Assembly (NCBI GenBank): GCA_017546245.1 | Contig: JAFYXI010000022.1 | Span: 1 to 64,000 of the forward strand | Length of the DNA stretch: 64,000 bases | Reading direction: 5' to 3' | Source: Clostridia bacterium | GTDB taxonomy: Bacteria > Bacillota > Clostridia > UBA1381 > UBA9506 | Shown here: positions 47,302 to 57,542 of the stretch, piece by piece | How positions within the stretch are numbered: the stretch's first letter is position 1 | How the letters are laid out: each line of letters opens with the position of its first letter | Program-made: the position numbers and the translations under genes | Notes under the pieces: model-generated | Seen by the model: the letters and a program-made list of their open reading frames with translations, nothing else | Told to the model about the DNA's origin: nothing | The model's database searches: none

Positions 47302-47312
47302 AATGTGACATT
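47302..47312. promoter_or_regulatory. Palindrome in the pdxK/mocR divergent region
   Basis: AATGTGACATT is a perfect 5-1-5 palindrome inside the 92-base gap, between the minus-strand -35 and -10 boxes for pdxK. It is a candidate operator for the divergent MocR-type regulator. Confidence 0.4.
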
Positions 47313-47350
47313 GTTTAAATAATCAGAAAAGGAGAATTTTATATATCCAG

Positions 47351-48400
47351 ATGACTGATAAAAAATATTTAAAGCTATACAGAATGATTAAAAATAAAAT
47401 TCTTAGCGGTGAATATAGAGCAGAGGATAAACTGCCTTCTAAACGTGTAATGGCAGACCTTACCGGCTGCAGTGTCGTTACGGTCGAAAAAGCATACAGT
47501 ATGCTTACGGATGAGGGATATATAGCATCGCGAGAACGCAGCGGATATTATGTGTGCCACTTAGATGCTTTTACAGCAGCAAAACCCGAAGAAAACGACG
47601 AATCTATTTCGTATCTTGATGAAGATTTTGGCGAGCCGCAGGATTTTGAATATTCTTTGTGGTTTAAAACAATAAGACGTGTTATTTCGGATAAAGGCGA
47701 ACGTTTATTTGTTAAATCGCCAAATAAGGGTTGTGCTGTTTTAAGAAACGCAATTTCTAATTATTTAAGAAGATACCGGGGTATGTATGCCGAGCCTGAA
47801 CGAATTATAATAGGTTCCGGTTCTGAGCAGCTTTACGAAACTGTTGTAAAAATGCTCGGAAGAGATAAAATTTACGGAATAGAAGAACCATCGTATTCTA
47901 TGATAGAAACGGTTTATTCATCAACCGGTGCTAAAATTCAAAAATTAGAAATGGGTAGCGGAGGAATTAAAAGTGAAGCATTGAAAAAAAGTACCATTGA
48001 TATTTTGCACGTAACACCGTTTCAAAGCTATCCTACCGGTGTAACCACTACAGTTATAAAAAGATATGAGTATTTAAAATGGGCAGAAAACGGCAGATAT
48101 ATTGTGGAAGACGATTTTAACAGCGAATTTTTTATTCCGGGTCAGCCTATTGAATCTCTTTATTCATTAGACCAAAACGATTCTGTTATATACATCAATA
48201 CTTTTTCTAAAAGTCTGTCGCCGTCAATGCGTCTGGGATATATGATTTTGCCAAAATCGCTATGCAGTACATATGATGAAAAGTTAGGACAATTTTCGTG
48301 TACTGTTCCCGTGCTTGACCAATATGTTTTGGCAGAATTTATATCCAGCGGAAATTTTGAAAGACATTTAAACAGAGTAAGACGAAAAATGAAAGACTAA
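47351..48400 (+). CDS. MocR/PdxR-type regulator, C-terminally short
   Basis: A 349-residue protein with a GntR winged helix (about 1-70; LPSKRVMADLTGCSVVTVEKAY), a short linker, and a fold-type I aminotransferase domain with IIIGSGSEQ, VTPFQSYPTG, EDDFNSEF and the PLP lysine in NTFSKSLSPSMRLGY. It ends at FERHLNRVRRKMKD, where family members normally continue for about 100 more residues. A terminator starts nine bases later, and the other frames do not continue the match. It may be a natural short form or a decayed gene. The GGAG site is about 16 bases from the ATG, longer than usual. Confidence 0.8.
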   Translation: MTDKKYLKLYRMIKNKILSGEYRAEDKLPSKRVMADLTGCSVVTVEKAYSMLTDEGYIASRERSGYYVCHLDAFTAAKPEENDESISYLDEDFGEPQDFEYSLWFKTIRRVISDKGERLFVKSPNKGCAVLRNAISNYLRRYRGMYAEPERIIIGSGSEQLYETVVKMLGRDKIYGIEEPSYSMIETVYSSTGAKIQKLEMGSGGIKSEALKKSTIDILHVTPFQSYPTGVTTTVIKRYEYLKWAENGRYIVEDDFNSEFFIPGQPIESLYSLDQNDSVIYINTFSKSLSPSMRLGYMILPKSLCSTYDEKLGQFSCTVPVLDQYVLAEFISSGNFERHLNRVRRKMKD

Positions 48401-48408
48401 ACTTATAT

Positions 48409-48445
48409 ACTGTCGCAATTTTTTACTGTTGCGGCAGTTTTATTT
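48409..48445 (+). terminator. Terminator after the MocR-type gene
   Basis: ACTGTCGCAA (48409-48418) pairs with TTGCGGCAGT (48429-48438) with one G-T wobble, followed by TTTATTT. Confidence 0.8.
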
Positions 48446-48481
48446 ATCCATAAATTTCATATAATATTAACAATTTATACA

Positions 48482-48510
48482 TTGATAAATCATAACAAAT
48501 GATGTAGAAT
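48482..48510 (+). promoter_or_regulatory. Promoter of the RND operon with an inverted repeat in its spacer
   Basis: TTGATA (48482-48487), 17-base spacer, TAGAAT (48505-48510). The spacer contains ATCAT-AACAA-ATGAT (48489-48503), a 5-bp inverted repeat filling the gap between the boxes. This is where a MerR- or TetR-type regulator could act. Confidence 0.55.
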
Positions 48511-48515
48511 ATTTA

Positions 48516-48540
48516 TCGTGTTTTTTAATAAAAATGGTTA
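48516..48540 (+). repeat. 25-base element, copy 2 (5' leader of the TolC-like gene)
   Basis: Matches 1839-1863 at 24 of 25 bases. It starts at about the predicted transcription start and ends just before the AAGGAG ribosome site, so it would form most of the leader. Confidence 0.5.
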
Positions 48541-48556
48541 AAGGAGATAATATTTA

Positions 48557-49678
48557 ATGAAAAATACTTTTAAAATGTTAGTGATAGCATTAATTGGTGT
48601 TTTATTGCTGCCAAATTTAGCATTTGCAGATGAGGTTAATGCTGCAAATAATGTAAAGTTATATACATTAACACTTGAACAGGCGATTAATATTGCAAAA
48701 AAAGATAATCCTCAGCTGATGTCGCTTGAAGCAGCGCAAAAAAGCAATAAAATAAACCTGGATTCGGCACAATTAACTAAGAAAAAATATAAAAATATTG
48801 CTCCAAGCACCAGCAATTACGAGCTTGCGTACATAAAAAAAGGCTATTATGTTGATATGTATGAAATGCTTATTCGTCTTAATGATAAAGAAACAGAGCA
48901 GGCAAATGCATCAATTGCATATAACACAACATCAGCTTATTTTAACTATAAAATAATGCAGGAACTCTGCAAGGTAGCAGAAAATGCATATAATCTTGCA
49001 AATGAAAATTATAATAATGTAAGCAAGCGCTTTGAACTTGGTATGATTGCAGAAATTGATTTAAACAATGCATACTTAAGTGTTGAACAATGTTTAAATA
49101 CTCTTAACAGCTATAGACAAAACAGCGATATAGCAAAAGAAAATTTAAAAATTTATCTTCAGCTAGAAAATGAAAATTGTGATTTTAATTTAACCGATTC
49201 GATTGAGTGCTCAGAATTTTCTGCAGATATAACAAAGGATATTAAGCTTGCTGAGGAAAGTCGCTACGATATAATTGCGCTTAAAGAAAATTACGAGATG
49301 GCTCAAAAATATTTTGAATATACCAAGCCATTAACAGCATATTCGGCAAGATACCAATCAGCGCATAGTGATTTGATGTCTAAGGAGTATTCGTATAACA
49401 ACAACAAAAATCTTATACTTCTTTCGGTAAGAAATAGCTACAATGCGGTTTTAAATGCAGATGACAGTTTAAAAATCGCTGAAAAAGCAACAGATATTTC
49501 ATATAAAAGATATGAAATTAATAAAATTAAATTTGAAAACGGAATGATAACAAACAGCGACCTCACAGCATCGCTGAATGAATATTTGAGTAGTGCGATT
49601 TCGCTTGAAAACGCCAAGCTTTCTTATAAATTAGCAGTTGAAAAATACAGCTATGATGTTACTATAGGATTGAAATAA
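48557..49678 (+). CDS. TolC-family protein
   Basis: A 373-residue exported protein, with signal peptide (end near AFADEV, about 25), made of long coiled-coil helices in two similar halves, as in TolC/outer membrane efflux proteins: LTLEQAINIAKKDNPQL at the start and repeated KRFELGMIAEIDLNNAYL / IKFENGMITNSDLTASL elements, one per half. It is shorter than E. coli TolC (about 470 mature residues) with reduced loop regions, as in Gram-positive relatives. An AAGGAGATAA site sets the ATG. It heads the efflux operon. In a one-membrane cell it may span the wall rather than an outer membrane. Confidence 0.8.
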   Translation: MKNTFKMLVIALIGVLLLPNLAFADEVNAANNVKLYTLTLEQAINIAKKDNPQLMSLEAAQKSNKINLDSAQLTKKKYKNIAPSTSNYELAYIKKGYYVDMYEMLIRLNDKETEQANASIAYNTTSAYFNYKIMQELCKVAENAYNLANENYNNVSKRFELGMIAEIDLNNAYLSVEQCLNTLNSYRQNSDIAKENLKIYLQLENENCDFNLTDSIECSEFSADITKDIKLAEESRYDIIALKENYEMAQKYFEYTKPLTAYSARYQSAHSDLMSKEYSYNNNKNLILLSVRNSYNAVLNADDSLKIAEKATDISYKRYEINKIKFENGMITNSDLTASLNEYLSSAISLENAKLSYKLAVEKYSYDVTIGLK

Positions 49679-49701
49679 GGAAAATATAAAGGAGTTTAAT
49701 C

Positions 49702-50988
49702 ATGCTAAAAAAATCAATTTATAAAAGTATATGTTTGTGTATTGCACTTGGAATGATGCTTGGTGGCTGCGGAAAGTCAAAAGCTACACAGCAAGCAGAT
49801 GATGCAATAAATGTAACTGTTTTTGAGGCAGGAGAAGATAGCATAAACGCGACTGCTGACTATACCGGTCAGATTATGGGTGCGCAAAGCACAACAGTAT
49901 CTGCTATGGTATCGGGTAAAGCTAACGGCATATATGTAGAAGAAGGTGATTATGTTACCGCAGGCACAATCTTGCTTTTGGTAGATGCTACAACATATCA
50001 GCTTGCATATAATCAGGCATTGGCTGCATATAACAGCGCTTTGTCAGGCAAAAAAAGTGCAGAAGCAAGCTATAACAGCGTAACCGGCGGAAGCACTCAA
50101 CAATCCTTAGCTCAGCTTGAATCAGCATTAAATGCTGCAAAGCTTGCGCACGATAATGCATTAGATACATATAACAAAAATAAAACTCTTTTTGATATGG
50201 GAGCAATAAGCCAGTTAGAATTTAATGGCTACAAAACCGCGTACGAAAATGCCAAACTTAATTATGATACAGCTCAGACAAATTATAATCTTACAAAAGA
50301 CGTAGTTTCTAACGAGTCAAAAGCGGTAGCGGCAGCCGGTGTAGACAGCGCACAGGCAGGAATACAGTCTGCTAAAGCCGCTTTGGATATAGCTGCAAAT
50401 AATCTTAAAAACTGTACTGTAACCGCGCCTATTTCAGGATATATTTCTGCTAAAAATGTTAATAAAGGTCAAATGGTATCGGCAGGAATTGCTTTGTTTA
50501 ATATAACAGATACTTCATCTGTAAATATTGAAATCAATGTTACCGAATCGGTAATACCGCTTATCTCGGTCGGAACAAAAGCGACTATTAATGTCAGCAG
50601 TGCAGGACTCAGTAATTTAGAGGGAACGGTAGCTATTGTAAATCCGGTTAAAAATGCACAGACGGGACTTTATACAGTTAAAATATCCTTACCAAATGCT
50701 GATGGTGCATTAAAAGAGGGTATGATTGCAAATCTTACTTTAATAACAGAAAGCAGCGATAACACATTGGTTGTTCCGTCAAATGCTTTGTTACAGTCAG
50801 ACGAAGATGGATATTATGTGTATATTGTAAATGGCGATGCTGCCGAAAAACGACCGGTACAAACAGGAATTGAAAGTTCAGAATTTACTGAAATTCTTTC
50901 CGGTATAAACCTTGGCGATAAGGTTGTTGTGGATGGAAAAGATTATATTTCTAAAAACAACAATAAAGTTAAAATTGTAACAGAATAG
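49702..50988 (+). CDS. RND efflux adaptor (membrane fusion protein), lipoprotein
   Basis: A 428-residue lipoprotein with the modified Cys23 in LGGC. Lipoyl half-motifs flank a long Ala/Asn-rich coiled hairpin (about 100-220): VSGKANGIYVEEGDYVTAG before it and TAPISGYISAKNVNKGQMV after it. A beta-barrel (TDTSSVNIEINV) and membrane-proximal domain follow. It links the RND pump to the TolC-like protein. GGAG sets the start. It lies 23 bases after the TolC-like gene and 12 bases before the pump. Confidence 0.9.
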   Translation: MLKKSIYKSICLCIALGMMLGGCGKSKATQQADDAINVTVFEAGEDSINATADYTGQIMGAQSTTVSAMVSGKANGIYVEEGDYVTAGTILLLVDATTYQLAYNQALAAYNSALSGKKSAEASYNSVTGGSTQQSLAQLESALNAAKLAHDNALDTYNKNKTLFDMGAISQLEFNGYKTAYENAKLNYDTAQTNYNLTKDVVSNESKAVAAAGVDSAQAGIQSAKAALDIAANNLKNCTVTAPISGYISAKNVNKGQMVSAGIALFNITDTSSVNIEINVTESVIPLISVGTKATINVSSAGLSNLEGTVAIVNPVKNAQTGLYTVKISLPNADGALKEGMIANLTLITESSDNTLVVPSNALLQSDEDGYYVYIVNGDAAEKRPVQTGIESSEFTEILSGINLGDKVVVDGKDYISKNNNKVKIVTE

Positions 50989-51000
50989 GGGAGAGATGTC

Positions 51001-54000
51001 ATGAAATTACATGAATTGTCAGTAAAACGCCCCATAGCTGTTACAATGGCGGTGCTTATTTTTGTTGTTATAGGTTTGTATTCGCTAACTATGCTGCCGC
51101 TTGAAATGATGCCCGAAATGGAAATGAACTATGCCTTGGTGTATACATCATATTCAAATGCCGGTTCTGCTGAAGTTGAATCATTAGTCAGTAAAACTAT
51201 CGAGGGTGCAATAGGTTCTGTATCAGGAATAGATACTATCCAAAGCCAATCTTCTGAGGGAACTTCAATTGTTATGGCATCTTTTGCTGCCGGAATTGAT
51301 ATGGATAAAGCGGTTATAGATATGGAAGATAATATTGATTTAATTGAAGATTATCTGCCTGAAAACTGCGCAGAACCTATGGTAATGAAGCTTGATACCT
51401 CCATGATGCCTGCGGCAATGATGAGCGTAAGTTACGAGGGATATGACCTTATTCAAACTAAAAAATTTGTAGAAGATAATCTTCAAAACAAACTTGAGGC
51501 GGTAGACGGTGTAGCTTCTGTCAGCGTTGCAGGTGCACGTGACAGAATAATAGAAGTGCAAGTTGACCCTGAAAAAATGTACGGCTATGATATGAGTGTG
51601 TCTTCGTTAGTATCTTCTATTTCTGCTCAAAATGTTAATATGCCTGCCGGTTCTACTGAAGGCATGAACAAAAATATGTCAGTCAGAGCATTAGGAAAGT
51701 TTACTTCAATTAAAGATATTGAAAATGTTCCGTTAACAACTACACGCGGTCAGCTTATATATTTAAAAGATGTTGCTAAAGTATCAGACACTTTTTCTGA
51801 CTACACCAACCACGCAAGATTAAATGGCGAAGATGCCATTTCTGTTTCAATTACAGCGGAATCTGATGCAAATACTGTTGATGTAGTAAATGGAATTTTA
51901 AAGGAATTGGAAGAACTAAAAAGCAAGCACCCGCATTTTACATATAACATGACAATGGAGCAGGCAAGCTTTATTGAAGAAGCAATAAGTTCTGTTGCAA
52001 GCAATGCTGTAACAGGTGCGTTTCTTGCTATAATTGTATTGCTTTTGTTCTTAGGCAATATTAGAACTTCTATGGTTATTGGTATAACTATGCCGGTTTC
52101 GATTATTACGACCTTTATAGGTATGTATTTTTCAGGCATGAGCTTAAACGTTGTTTCTCTTGGCGGTTTGTCGCTTGGTGTAGGTATGCTGGTTGATAAT
52201 GCGGTTGTTGTTATTGAAAATATATATAAAAGAAAATCGGATTTAGGCGAAGATGCCAAAACTGCAGCTATAAAGGGGGCAGGTCAGGTTATTTCACCGG
52301 TTATAGCATCAGTTCTTACAACATGTATTGTTTATGTGCCCATATTATTTATTGATAATATGGTAGCTGTAATGTTTAAACAATTAGCATTTTCTATAAT
52401 TTTTTCACAGCTTGCATCTTTAATTGTAACGTTTTTAATTATTCCGATGTTTACATCAAAAATGGAGAATGCCGAACAAAAAAGTAAGCGTTTATCATTT
52501 ATATTAACTCCGTTTGATAAAATGATGAATTATTTGTACGGAAAATATCAGAAGGTTTTAAAAGTGATGTTAAAAAACACACGCAAAACCGTTGCAATTA
52601 CTCTTATAATCTTTGTTATAAGCTTAATCGTGCTTGGTATGCAGGGAATGACACTTATGCCATCAACTGATGAAGGAACGTTAACCATAAGTATATCTAT
52701 GCCTCAAGGTACAAAAACAGAGGATACTGACAAACTTTCTGAAAAAATTGAAGAAAAGCTTAAAATACACGATGATATTGAAACAATTTTTGCTAATGTT
52801 GGCTCGTCGGGAGCAATGTCTGCAATAAGCGGTTCAGGCTCAAATTCGTCCAGTATTACTGTAACCCTGAAGGAAAAAAGAAAAAAGACCACAGACGATG
52901 TTGGGCAGGAAATACGAGAAATGCTTTCTGATATTGCAGGTGCTGAAATATCTGTTGCATCTTCTAACAGCGCTATGGCAGGTATGTCATCTGATGAAAT
53001 ATCTTTTGAGTTTTCGGGTAAGGATGATACACAACTCGATGAATTTATAAAACAAGCTGAAAATACGTTGTCAAAAATTGAGGGCGTAACAGAAACCGAA
53101 ACCTCACTTTCCGAAACTAAGTCAGAAGCCAGAATAAAAATTGATTCAGCCCGTGCTGCAAATTACGGATTTAATACAGCAACTCTGTCATCGCTCGTAA
53201 AATCTGTTTTAGAAGATACAACAGCGTCCAGATATACAGAAAACGGCAGCGAGTATGATATAAAAATTGTATATCCTGATGATTATGTAAAAAATTATAA
53301 CGAACTAAAAAAATTACAGATAAAATCACCTATGGGGCAATGGGTATCGCTTTCTGATATTTCAGATGTAGTTGTAGAGCAGGGGTATACAACACTTACC
53401 AGAATTGATCAAAAACGTGTAGTAACATTAAGCGGAAAGCTTTATGGAACAAATATGGGTGAAGTAAAATCAAAATTTGAAAAAGCACTTACACAAAATG
53501 AAATTCCTGAAGGAATATCTATGAATACCGGCGGAAATTATGAAGTAATGACAGATGCAATGAGTTCGCTTTTCATTGCCATAATATTAGGTATTTTGCT
53601 TATGTATTTTGTTATGGCTGCACAGTTTGAAAATTTAATGCAACCTTTTATTATTCTATTTACAATTCCGCTTTGCATGATCGGTGTTGTATTGGCATTG
53701 GTCGTTACTCAAAGTCCGTTATCGGTAATAGGCTGTATTGGTATTTTAATGCTTACAGGTATAATTGTAAACAACGCAATTGTTTTGATTGACTATGCTA
53801 ATATAAAACGCAGAGAAAATCCTGATATGCCATTGGATGATTTACTTGTCGAATCAGGCATGGCGAGAATGAGACCAATTTTGATGACAAGTTTAACATC
53901 CATATTAGGCTTCTTGCCTATGGCTATGTCATCAACGGGCGGAGCTGCTATGATGCAGCCACTTGCAATAGTATTAATCGGTGGTCTTACCGTAGGAACT

Positions 54001-54099
54001 TTTTTGACCTTGTTTATAATACCTGCTGTATATAAAATATTTGAGAATAAAGGTATTAAAAGAAAAATAAAAAAACAACAAATAAGTCAGAATATATGA
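51001..54099 (+). CDS. RND-family efflux pump (HAE1/SwrC-like)
   Basis: A 1032-residue AcrB-type transporter with 12 membrane helices in two halves and large extracytoplasmic loops. The N-terminus KRPIAVTMAVLIFVVIGLYS and the helix-4 stretch GVGMLVDNAVVVIENIYKR are typical. Of the AcrB proton-relay residues, Asp407 is kept (Asp399 here), Asp408 is Asn400, and Lys940 corresponds to Asn924 in IIVNNAIVLIDY; this D-N/N pattern also occurs in SwrC-like pumps. It probably exports amphiphiles or drugs. It completes a three-part operon closed by a terminator that begins inside the stop codon. Confidence 0.93.
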   Translation: MKLHELSVKRPIAVTMAVLIFVVIGLYSLTMLPLEMMPEMEMNYALVYTSYSNAGSAEVESLVSKTIEGAIGSVSGIDTIQSQSSEGTSIVMASFAAGIDMDKAVIDMEDNIDLIEDYLPENCAEPMVMKLDTSMMPAAMMSVSYEGYDLIQTKKFVEDNLQNKLEAVDGVASVSVAGARDRIIEVQVDPEKMYGYDMSVSSLVSSISAQNVNMPAGSTEGMNKNMSVRALGKFTSIKDIENVPLTTTRGQLIYLKDVAKVSDTFSDYTNHARLNGEDAISVSITAESDANTVDVVNGILKELEELKSKHPHFTYNMTMEQASFIEEAISSVASNAVTGAFLAIIVLLLFLGNIRTSMVIGITMPVSIITTFIGMYFSGMSLNVVSLGGLSLGVGMLVDNAVVVIENIYKRKSDLGEDAKTAAIKGAGQVISPVIASVLTTCIVYVPILFIDNMVAVMFKQLAFSIIFSQLASLIVTFLIIPMFTSKMENAEQKSKRLSFILTPFDKMMNYLYGKYQKVLKVMLKNTRKTVAITLIIFVISLIVLGMQGMTLMPSTDEGTLTISISMPQGTKTEDTDKLSEKIEEKLKIHDDIETIFANVGSSGAMSAISGSGSNSSSITVTLKEKRKKTTDDVGQEIREMLSDIAGAEISVASSNSAMAGMSSDEISFEFSGKDDTQLDEFIKQAENTLSKIEGVTETETSLSETKSEARIKIDSARAANYGFNTATLSSLVKSVLEDTTASRYTENGSEYDIKIVYPDDYVKNYNELKKLQIKSPMGQWVSLSDISDVVVEQGYTTLTRIDQKRVVTLSGKLYGTNMGEVKSKFEKALTQNEIPEGISMNTGGNYEVMTDAMSSLFIAIILGILLMYFVMAAQFENLMQPFIILFTIPLCMIGVVLALVVTQSPLSVIGCIGILMLTGIIVNNAIVLIDYANIKRRENPDMPLDDLLVESGMARMRPILMTSLTSILGFLPMAMSSTGGAAMMQPLAIVLIGGLTVGTFLTLFIIPAVYKIFENKGIKRKIKKQQISQNI

Positions 54100-54134
54100 A
54101 AAACAGAGCGGCTGTTTATAGCCGCTCTGTTTTT
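54099..54134 (+). terminator. Terminator of the RND operon
   Basis: Perfect 15-bp stem, 54099-54113 with 54120-54134, loop GTTTAT; the right arm ends in TTTTT. The left arm begins at the last base of the stop codon. Confidence 0.9.
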
Positions 54135-54230
54135 GCGTTAAATATAATTTTGGCATTATTAAAAGAAAAACTATATCAAAACATCAAAATGCGCTTAAAA
54201 CGCAAAAATAAGGCCGAAACAATAAAATAA

Positions 54231-54267
54231 AAACGAGGAAAGCTTTTTTGTAAGCATTTCCTCGTTT
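54231..54267 (-). terminator. Terminator after the yabE-like gene (minus strand)
   Basis: AAACGAGGAAA (54231-54241) pairs with TTTCCTCGTTT (54257-54267), with inner GCTT/AAGC. The minus-strand reading ends in a T-rich tract. Confidence 0.85.
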
Positions 54268-54271
54268 AAAA

Positions 54272-55318
54272 CTATTCTAAAACATAAACGGTAGCTGGCC
54301 GTCTGCCGAACTGATAACACTCGGATTTTGTGTTATAACAAAGGTCAACTTTGTTTCCTTTAATAGCACCACCGGTATCTGCTGCAACAGCAAATCCGTA
54401 AACCCACGAATCACCGCCGTCGGGAGATTCGACATAGACTTTTGAGCCAAGCGGAATTACCCTTGGGTCTACCGCTATAACACCGTATTGTGCACGCATA
54501 CCGGTTGCCGTAAGACCGCCGTATCCGCCATTGCTTGCAGGGGATGGATCATATGCAGTTGCATTACACTGAATAACTTTTTTATAACGAACGGGACCTT
54601 TAGATGTCTGCACGGTATTCGGTATATAAGTTCCGTATTCAACAATTTTAGCAACAGGCTCAACGATTACATTCTGAGAAAGCATAAGCTTTTCCGTTAT
54701 CACTCCGTCACGGGTTGTTACACGAAATGTTGCTTCAGCCCAGCCTGTGTCGCCTTCCTGAATAACATTTACGTAATCTGCCTGTTTATCATCGCGCATA
54801 ATTTTTGTTTCGTGAAAATCCATAACCTGTTCTTCGTTTACTGTTTCAATAGTAACACGAGTAATTTTAACTTCCAACCCCTCTGAAACAACGGTACTTA
54901 AATCCGGGGTTATCTCATCGTGTTCACTTAATGTAATATCTGCATCAATCAGCGCTGACTCAAGTGTTTTTTCACAGCTGTACATCTCTTTAAATACACC
55001 GCCGTCAGTCAGCAAAATTTTCGTTCCGCGTGTAATCGTAATTTCGTCGTTGTCTTTAACCTTTGAGTTGAGCGGAGCAGAAACTCTGTCACCGGCTCTT
55101 AAAATAATGTTTTGTTCTGCTAATGCTTCTTCAACATATAATTTTGTTGTTTGAGCAGAAATAACCTTTTCTCCATCTTTGATTGTGATTTGCTTTGGGC
55201 TGGCAAATCCGAAAAGAAAAACAGAAACACAGGCGATTAAAACTATTGTTGAAATCGTATAGAGTATTCCATGCACAGATAAGAACTGTGTGTTCTTCTT
55301 GTCGTTCTTTGTAACCAT
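54272..55318 (-). CDS. yabE: YabE-like wall hydrolase: DUF348, G5 and 3D domains
   Basis: A 348-residue protein with one N-terminal membrane helix (about 18-40; may be a signal anchor). Two ubiquitin-like DUF348 domains (about 45-140) and a G5 domain (about 150-225; QVMDFHETKIMRDD...GVITEK) follow, then a C-terminal 3D domain (about 245-348) with CNATAYDPSPASNGGYGGLTATG, GVIAVDPRVIPLGSKVYV and AADTGGAIKGNKVDL, whose three Asp residues mark the catalytic fold. Members resemble Rpf/YabE and act on peptidoglycan. GGAGG before ATG 55318 decides the start over an upstream in-frame codon at 55339. Confidence 0.9.
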   Translation of the reverse strand: MVTKNDKKNTQFLSVHGILYTISTIVLIACVSVFLFGFASPKQITIKDGEKVISAQTTKLYVEEALAEQNIILRAGDRVSAPLNSKVKDNDEITITRGTKILLTDGGVFKEMYSCEKTLESALIDADITLSEHDEITPDLSTVVSEGLEVKITRVTIETVNEEQVMDFHETKIMRDDKQADYVNVIQEGDTGWAEATFRVTTRDGVITEKLMLSQNVIVEPVAKIVEYGTYIPNTVQTSKGPVRYKKVIQCNATAYDPSPASNGGYGGLTATGMRAQYGVIAVDPRVIPLGSKVYVESPDGGDSWVYGFAVAADTGGAIKGNKVDLCYNTKSECYQFGRRPATVYVLE

Positions 55319-55603
55319 ATAAAACCTCCTCGTAATCATAACGCAGATATTACGAAAATGTTACATTTTTCAACGAACGCTGACTATTATAAAACATTTT
55401 TAGCGAAAAGTCAAACAAATATGCAATTTAAAGCATAAAACATTAATAAATTTACTTACATATTTTGGAAACAATGCTTATAAGCTCTGTTGAATACTAT
55501 TATAAGCAAAAAAATGGATTTTTATTCCAATTTTAATATTTTTTTCGTTTCTTGCTGAAAAAATTGCCTTTATTTTCAAATTTATTCCATAATTTGGTAG
55601 AAT

Positions 55604-55996
55604 TTATTGACGATTAACAGTAATATACGCTTCTATATCCTTAAATATTTTATCACCTATTCCGCTGACTTTTTTTAAATCATATATGGTTTTAAATGGT
55701 CGTTCGTTTCTGAATTCTATTATTCTGCCTGCTAAAACAGGGCCTATTCCTTCCAGGGTAGTCAGTTCTTCTTTGGTTGCGGTATTAATATCAAGTTTAT
55801 CGCTATCATTAATAATATTTATTTCAGAATCTTCGCTGATAATTTCTTCCGTTAAACTGAACTTTTCATTTTTTGGAGCGGATGTATGCATAGAAGCATC
55901 ATATGTCTTTTTATCTTCAACCAACCACCATGTACCTACAAGAGTCATAGTAGTTATTAATGCAAAGTAAATTAAAGCTTTTATAATTTTATTCAC
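55604..55996 (-). CDS. comEA: ComEA-like DNA-binding protein
   Basis: A 130-residue protein with an N-terminal membrane helix (about 5-24) and two C-terminal helix-hairpin-helix motifs (about 67-127): LDINTATKEELTTLEGIGPVLAGRIIEFR and IYDLKKVSGIGDKIFKDI. In competent bacteria ComEA binds incoming DNA at the cell surface. No comEB or comEC gene is adjacent, and the linker is short. It is divergent from purA. The 285 bases between it and the yabE-like gene hold no gene I can support. Confidence 0.85.
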   Translation of the reverse strand: MNKIIKALIYFALITTMTLVGTWWLVEDKKTYDASMHTSAPKNEKFSLTEEIISEDSEINIINDSDKLDINTATKEELTTLEGIGPVLAGRIIEFRNERPFKTIYDLKKVSGIGDKIFKDIEAYITVNRQ

Positions 55997-56127
55997 TTAA
56001 ATTTCTCCTTAAAATTATATGTAGATTTTTATTTGTGAAATCCGCACTGGATTATAGCATTATAAAGTTATTTAGTCAATATTTATATAATAAAAACAGT
56101 AAAAAGTTACTTTTTTTGTATTTTATA

Positions 56128-56156
56128 TTGCTTTTTTTGTTAAAATTTGATATTAT
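56128..56156 (+). promoter_or_regulatory. Sigma-A promoter of purA
   Basis: TTGCTT (56128-56133), 17-base spacer, TATTAT (56151-56156), 45 bases before ATG 56201. Confidence 0.6.
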
Positions 56157-56158
56157 AA

Positions 56159-57472
<1,314 letters not shown>

Positions 57473-57479
57473 TTTGATG

Positions 57480-57508
57480 TAATTTTACAGCTTGTTTATT
57501 CATATCTT
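57480..57508 (+). promoter_or_regulatory. Candidate sigma-E promoter of spoIIM
   Basis: TAATTTT (57480-57486), 14-base spacer, CATATCTT (57501-57508): six of seven and six of eight matches to sigma-E boxes. spoIIM is a sigma-E-driven gene in B. subtilis. A perfect AATATTGG/CCAATATT hairpin follows at 57509-57529. Confidence 0.45.
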
Positions 57509-57542
57509 AATATTGGGACAACCAATATTTTAGAGATGAGGG

